Origin: Flavobacterium sp. CF108
GTDB taxonomy: Bacteria; Bacteroidota; Bacteroidia; Flavobacteriales; Flavobacteriaceae
Assembly: GCF_900129795.1 (NCBI RefSeq)
Contig: NZ_FQWW01000008.1
Location: 135,480-199,479, forward strand
Length of the DNA stretch: 64,000 bases
Direction of reading: 5' to 3'
Part shown: one piece after another, positions 60,860 to 64,000 of the stretch
How the letters are laid out: each line of letters starts with the position of its first letter
Numbering within the stretch: position 1 is the first letter of the stretch
Notes under the pieces: model-generated
What the model saw: only the letters and a program-made list of their open reading frames with translations
What the model was told of the DNA's origin: nothing
The model's database searches: none
Translations under genes and position numbers: made by a program

Positions 60860-62002
60860 TCAAATTTTTAGAAACCATTTTCTTTTATATAGAAAGTAAA
60901 GTAAAATAAGCTGTACAACTGTTACAGATAAAGTGGCAAATACGGGCTGCCAAATGAGCGGCAGAAAATTGATAAGTCCGCCAAAAACATAATCTGCCGT
61001 ATGTTTAAAATCTACTAAACCTTCGGCAGCGATATAAATTAAAATAGAATTTGAACCGATTAATATTAATGGAAATGCCCATTTATGAAATCCAAACAAA
61101 TCAATTATCAAATAAAAAAAGACAAAGAACAAAATGCTAAATCCGCCTACAAAAAACACAAACGAACTCGTCCATAAGTGTTTATTGATTGGAAAATTAA
61201 TATCCCAAAGTAATCCTGCAATAATCAAGACCACTGCGGTAAGGGCCATTAAAAGCAATTTTACTTTTACCGAATAAGGACATTTTGCTTTTAAAAATGT
61301 TCCTGTAAAAACCCCTAACAAAGCCGTAGCAATTGCAGGTATTGTAGAAAATATTCCTTCGGGATCATAAACGGTACTATGCAGTCTGCCCGGTAAAAGC
61401 AGGCGGTCAATATATCCTTCTAATGATCCTTCTTTTGTTAAAACTCCGGCGCCAAAATCAGGTACGGGAATCCATTTCATTGCGGCATAATAGCCAATCA
61501 AAATACCGAAAAACCAGATTAACTGTTTTTTAAAATCAAAATTCAAATAGATGATTCCGGCAAAAAACCAAGCGAGTCCAATTCTACCTAAAACACTTGC
61601 AAAACGTGTATGATCGAAACCGTCAAATCGCAATAATCCATTTACTACAAATCCTAAAACCAGTAAAATACAGGTTCTTTTAAGCATTGATAAGTATATT
61701 TTACGCTTTTCGTTAGTAGGTAAATCTTTGGGAGTTTTTACTCCTGCCAGCTGCATTTTCTTTTCAAAAGAATATGGCATTGAAACTCCTGCAACAAACA
61801 GAAACACAGGAAAAATCATATCATAAAATGTAATCCCATTCCATTCTGCATGATGCAATTGTGATGACATCCAGATAAAAACAGGAATTGGGGCAGCTTT
61901 TGCCAGAGCATGAATGATATGTTCTCCGCTCATAATCCAAAACATAACAAACCCACGCAAGGCATCTAAAGAAATTAATCTTCCATTTGTAGTATTACTC
62001 AT
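60860..62002 (-). CDS. HGSNAT-like membrane acyltransferase (DUF5009 type)
   Basis: Integral membrane protein of 380 residues with about 10 helices. It begins GRLISLDALRGFVMFWIMSGE, the LDALRGF opening of the heparan-alpha-glucosaminide N-acetyltransferase-like family, and includes ITFYDMIFPVFLFVAGVSMPYS, RIGLAWFFAGIIYLN and LHSTVYDPEGIFSTIPAIATALLGVFTG. Members sit often in polysaccharide loci and are thought to transfer acetyl groups across the membrane or act on sugars, but their substrates are mostly unknown. It is 57 bases upstream of the symporter on the same strand. Confidence 0.85.
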   Translation of the reverse strand: MSNTTNGRLISLDALRGFVMFWIMSGEHIIHALAKAAPIPVFIWMSSQLHHAEWNGITFYDMIFPVFLFVAGVSMPYSFEKKMQLAGVKTPKDLPTNEKRKIYLSMLKRTCILLVLGFVVNGLLRFDGFDHTRFASVLGRIGLAWFFAGIIYLNFDFKKQLIWFFGILIGYYAAMKWIPVPDFGAGVLTKEGSLEGYIDRLLLPGRLHSTVYDPEGIFSTIPAIATALLGVFTGTFLKAKCPYSVKVKLLLMALTAVVLIIAGLLWDINFPINKHLWTSSFVFFVGGFSILFFVFFYLIIDLFGFHKWAFPLILIGSNSILIYIAAEGLVDFKHTADYVFGGLINFLPLIWQPVFATLSVTVVQLILLYFLYKRKWFLKI

Positions 62003-62037
62003 TTTTTAAGTATTCAGTGGTCAGTTGATAGTGTTCG

Positions 62038-62104
62038 GTTTTCAGTCGCAGTATTCAGTCGCAGTATTCAGTGTAAACTGTGACTGAATACTGCGACTGA
62101 AAAC
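62038..62104. repeat. 22-base perfect inverted repeat with an internal tandem duplication
   Basis: The arm at 62038-62059 is perfectly complementary to 62083-62104. In the left arm the 13-base unit CAGTCGCAGTATT is duplicated in tandem (62043-62068). It starts at the stop codon of the GH2 gene and could act as a terminator-like or REP-like element. Confidence 0.9.
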
Positions 62105-64000
62105 TTATTCTATTGGTTTAATAACAAATCCGTAGCTGTATTCACTTTGTGTCAATACATATTGTTCGTGTGGTGGTAATCCCCAGCTGTTGTCGCCTCC
62201 TAATCCGCGCTGCGTTAAATCAACACAAACTACTATTTCATTTCTTGGAGTGATATCACTGGAATGAATATTCTTTTTAGAAAGTCCTGCGTCAAAATCA
62301 CTCGGATAATTATTCAAAGTACTCATGCCTAAAGGCTGCAGACCTTTTATTTCCAAGCCATTTCCTTTATTGCCTGACAATTTAAACCAGCGTATATCTG
62401 TTTTGTATCCATTTTCCTGTGGGCGTATATAAGGCACATATTGGTCTGCAACTTTACTGTAATAAATTCCTTTGAATGCAGCTGTTTTTCTGTCCGGATA
62501 ATTTTCTAAAGGCCCTCTTCCGTAATAATCCAGATTTTCCAACGTGTTTTTTAAGGTAAAAATCATTCCGAAACGTGGTAATTCCGGCACTGGATTACTG
62601 CCTTTTTTGTAAGACGCTTGTATTTCTAAAGCACCATTATTTCTTAATGCATATTTGATTGTATAATCAGAAGCAACATCATTCAGTTTCAATTTTGCAA
62701 CGATGTATTGCTGCCCGTTTTCTTCGGTCTGCTGAATGCTTTCTAACGACGTATTTTTACCCGCTGTTCTCCATACATTCGCTCTAATCTCCATTTTATT
62801 TCCCAAATCATTATCGGTCGGTGCTCTCCAGAAATTTGGTTCAGGATATTGTTTAAAATATTCTTCGCCTTTTAAACTGTAATATGAAATCAATCCTGTT
62901 GACTTACTAATTTTCACAATAACATTATCTGAGGTCAAAACAAACTGCTCTTTTTCATCCTGAATTTTGGCACTATTTACTTTTTCTGATTTTGCAAAAT
63001 AGTTGGAGTCTTCGATTACAAACTGTTCTTTGGCAATTTCAAAATTTTGCGGCAGTAATTCTGACCCTGTTTTTGTGTAAGCAGAAACATTCAATAAATA
63101 TTCTGTTCCTTCTTTTGACTGTAATTTTGGTAAGTCAAGCTTAAACTGTTTTTTTGTTTTCGGATCTAAAGCAACATTAATTGTTCCTTCTTTAATTACT
63201 TTTCCGTTTTCTAAAACCTGATATTTGAAGTTGTATTTATTCAGGTTTGTAAATCCAAAATCGTTTATAATTTCAATTACTCCATTTTTGATATCAACAG
63301 CATTAAATAAAATATCCTGATAAACTTTTTTCACCTCAAACGCACCGGGATTTGGTGTTCTATCCGGCATAACCAACCCATTATTACAGTCATTTTCATC
63401 ATTTGTATAATTCTGGCTCCCCATATCACCTCCGTAAGCCCAGTATTTTCTACCGTTTTCATCTTCTCTCTCAAATCCCTGATCTACCCAGTCCCAGATA
63501 AAACCGCCCTGCATATTTTTACTGCTTCGAATGATATCCCAATATTCCTGAAAATTACCATTGCTGTTTCCCATTGCATGCGAATACTCACACATGATAT
63601 ATGGGCGGGTTACTTCTTTCCGCGCCGCGTATTCTTTCATATAGGCAATTGTTGGATACATCGGGCACACAATATCTGTGTTTTCGTTTTCTTTTGCCTG
63701 CTCAAACTGAACCAATCTTGTATTATCTCTTTTTTTAACCCATTTGTAAGCTTCATGAAAAACAGGTCCATTGGCACTTTCATTACCTAATGACCAAAGA
63801 ATTACAGACGGCATATTTTTATCTCTTTCAACAAGACTATAAATTCTGTCCAGATGTGCTTCTCTCCATTCTGGAAGATAACCCGGATTAGTTTTTGGAT
63901 TCATCCAAATTAGAGGCTGTCCTTCTACTCCCATTCCATGGCTTTCGATATTGGCTTCGTCGACCAAAAACAAACCATATTTGTTACACATTTTTACCCA
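62105..64000 (-). CDS. LacZ-like GH2 beta-galactosidase, C-terminal part (cut by window end)
   Basis: The gene continues beyond the window; about 631 C-terminal residues are present, and the Met at 63991 is internal (the frame reads WVKMCNKYG). This is a LacZ-type GH2: GLFLVDEANIESHG, ILWSLGNESANG with the acid/base Glu, MCEYSHAMGNSNGNFQEYWD with the nucleophile Glu, and GGFIWDWVDQGF. The C-terminal Bgal_small_N domain has FWRAPTDNDLGNKM, YYGRGPLENYPDRK and GWGLPPHEQY-like NSWGLPPHEQY. It differs in type from the GH2 at 34-2472. It probably removes beta-galactosyl residues from side chains. Regulation and start cannot be judged here. Confidence 0.93.
   Translation of the reverse strand, partial: WVKMCNKYGLFLVDEANIESHGMGVEGQPLIWMNPKTNPGYLPEWREAHLDRIYSLVERDKNMPSVILWSLGNESANGPVFHEAYKWVKKRDNTRLVQFEQAKENENTDIVCPMYPTIAYMKEYAARKEVTRPYIMCEYSHAMGNSNGNFQEYWDIIRSSKNMQGGFIWDWVDQGFEREDENGRKYWAYGGDMGSQNYTNDENDCNNGLVMPDRTPNPGAFEVKKVYQDILFNAVDIKNGVIEIINDFGFTNLNKYNFKYQVLENGKVIKEGTINVALDPKTKKQFKLDLPKLQSKEGTEYLLNVSAYTKTGSELLPQNFEIAKEQFVIEDSNYFAKSEKVNSAKIQDEKEQFVLTSDNVIVKISKSTGLISYYSLKGEEYFKQYPEPNFWRAPTDNDLGNKMEIRANVWRTAGKNTSLESIQQTEENGQQYIVAKLKLNDVASDYTIKYALRNNGALEIQASYKKGSNPVPELPRFGMIFTLKNTLENLDYYGRGPLENYPDRKTAAFKGIYYSKVADQYVPYIRPQENGYKTDIRWFKLSGNKGNGLEIKGLQPLGMSTLNNYPSDFDAGLSKKNIHSSDITPRNEIVVCVDLTQRGLGGDNSWGLPPHEQYVLTQSEYSYGFVIKPIE

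Noticed and set aside
1..64000. CRISPR array, tRNA, rRNA or intact transposase
   Set aside because: No regularly spaced repeats, cloverleaf-like genes, rRNA-like sequence or transposase-like proteins were noticed; tandem repeats present are AT heptamers and palindromes only.

Overview
The window looks like Flavobacterium or a close relative (Bacteroidota, Flavobacteriaceae). It is A+T-rich and carries SusC/SusD pairs, hybrid two-component (HTCS) regulators, a type IX secretion (T9SS) C-terminal signal, TAnnTTTG-like promoter boxes and the palindromic intergenic repeats common in this genus. Almost every gene serves plant cell-wall glycan use. No rRNA, tRNA, CRISPR array or intact transposase was seen. 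All assignments come from reading the sequence and translations; no database search was run.

Bases 34-15662 form a pectic galactan (type I arabinogalactan) utilization locus. SusC, SusD, a SusE-like lipoprotein, two tandem GH53 endo-beta-1,4-galactanases and a GH2 beta-galactosidase lie on the minus strand. A divergent HTCS regulator lies on the plus strand. A hairpin between SusE and the GH53 genes may set the level of the enzymes relative to the transport complex.

Bases 15986-20265 hold a compact grasp-with-spasm type RiPP cluster. It has a 90-residue precursor with a GGG leader junction and a Thr/Glu-rich tail, a 12-bp hairpin, a secreted 582-residue repeat protein, an ATP-grasp ligase, a 55-residue overlapping small ORF, and a SPASM-domain protein without a CX3CX2C radical-SAM motif. 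It is the least ordinary system here, and the order, the tail and the small ORF deserve attention.

Bases 20370-29700 are an accessory, partly decayed stretch. It contains a GH5 lipoprotein, a giant secreted alginate-lyase-fold protein with a T9SS signal, and several gene remnants (a T9SS tail, two regulator fragments, a VGIGT-type N terminus). It also has small unrecognised ORFs and many terminator hairpins.

Bases 29718-64000 are a large xylan/pectin side-chain locus. It holds a GH8 exo-oligoxylanase with a divergent GPH-family sugar symporter, SusD/SusC, an HTCS, GH97, GH3, a CE6-CE1 fusion esterase, GH43, GH95, GH51, two GH28, an SSS symporter, a membrane acyltransferase and a LacZ-like GH2 cut by the window end. 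Palindromes of the form ACAAYYGGTTG lie upstream of both the GH8/symporter pair and the GH43 operon. At GH8 and GH43 they have the same spacing to a promoter-like box. This suggests a LacI-like repressor, encoded elsewhere, that overlays the HTCS control.
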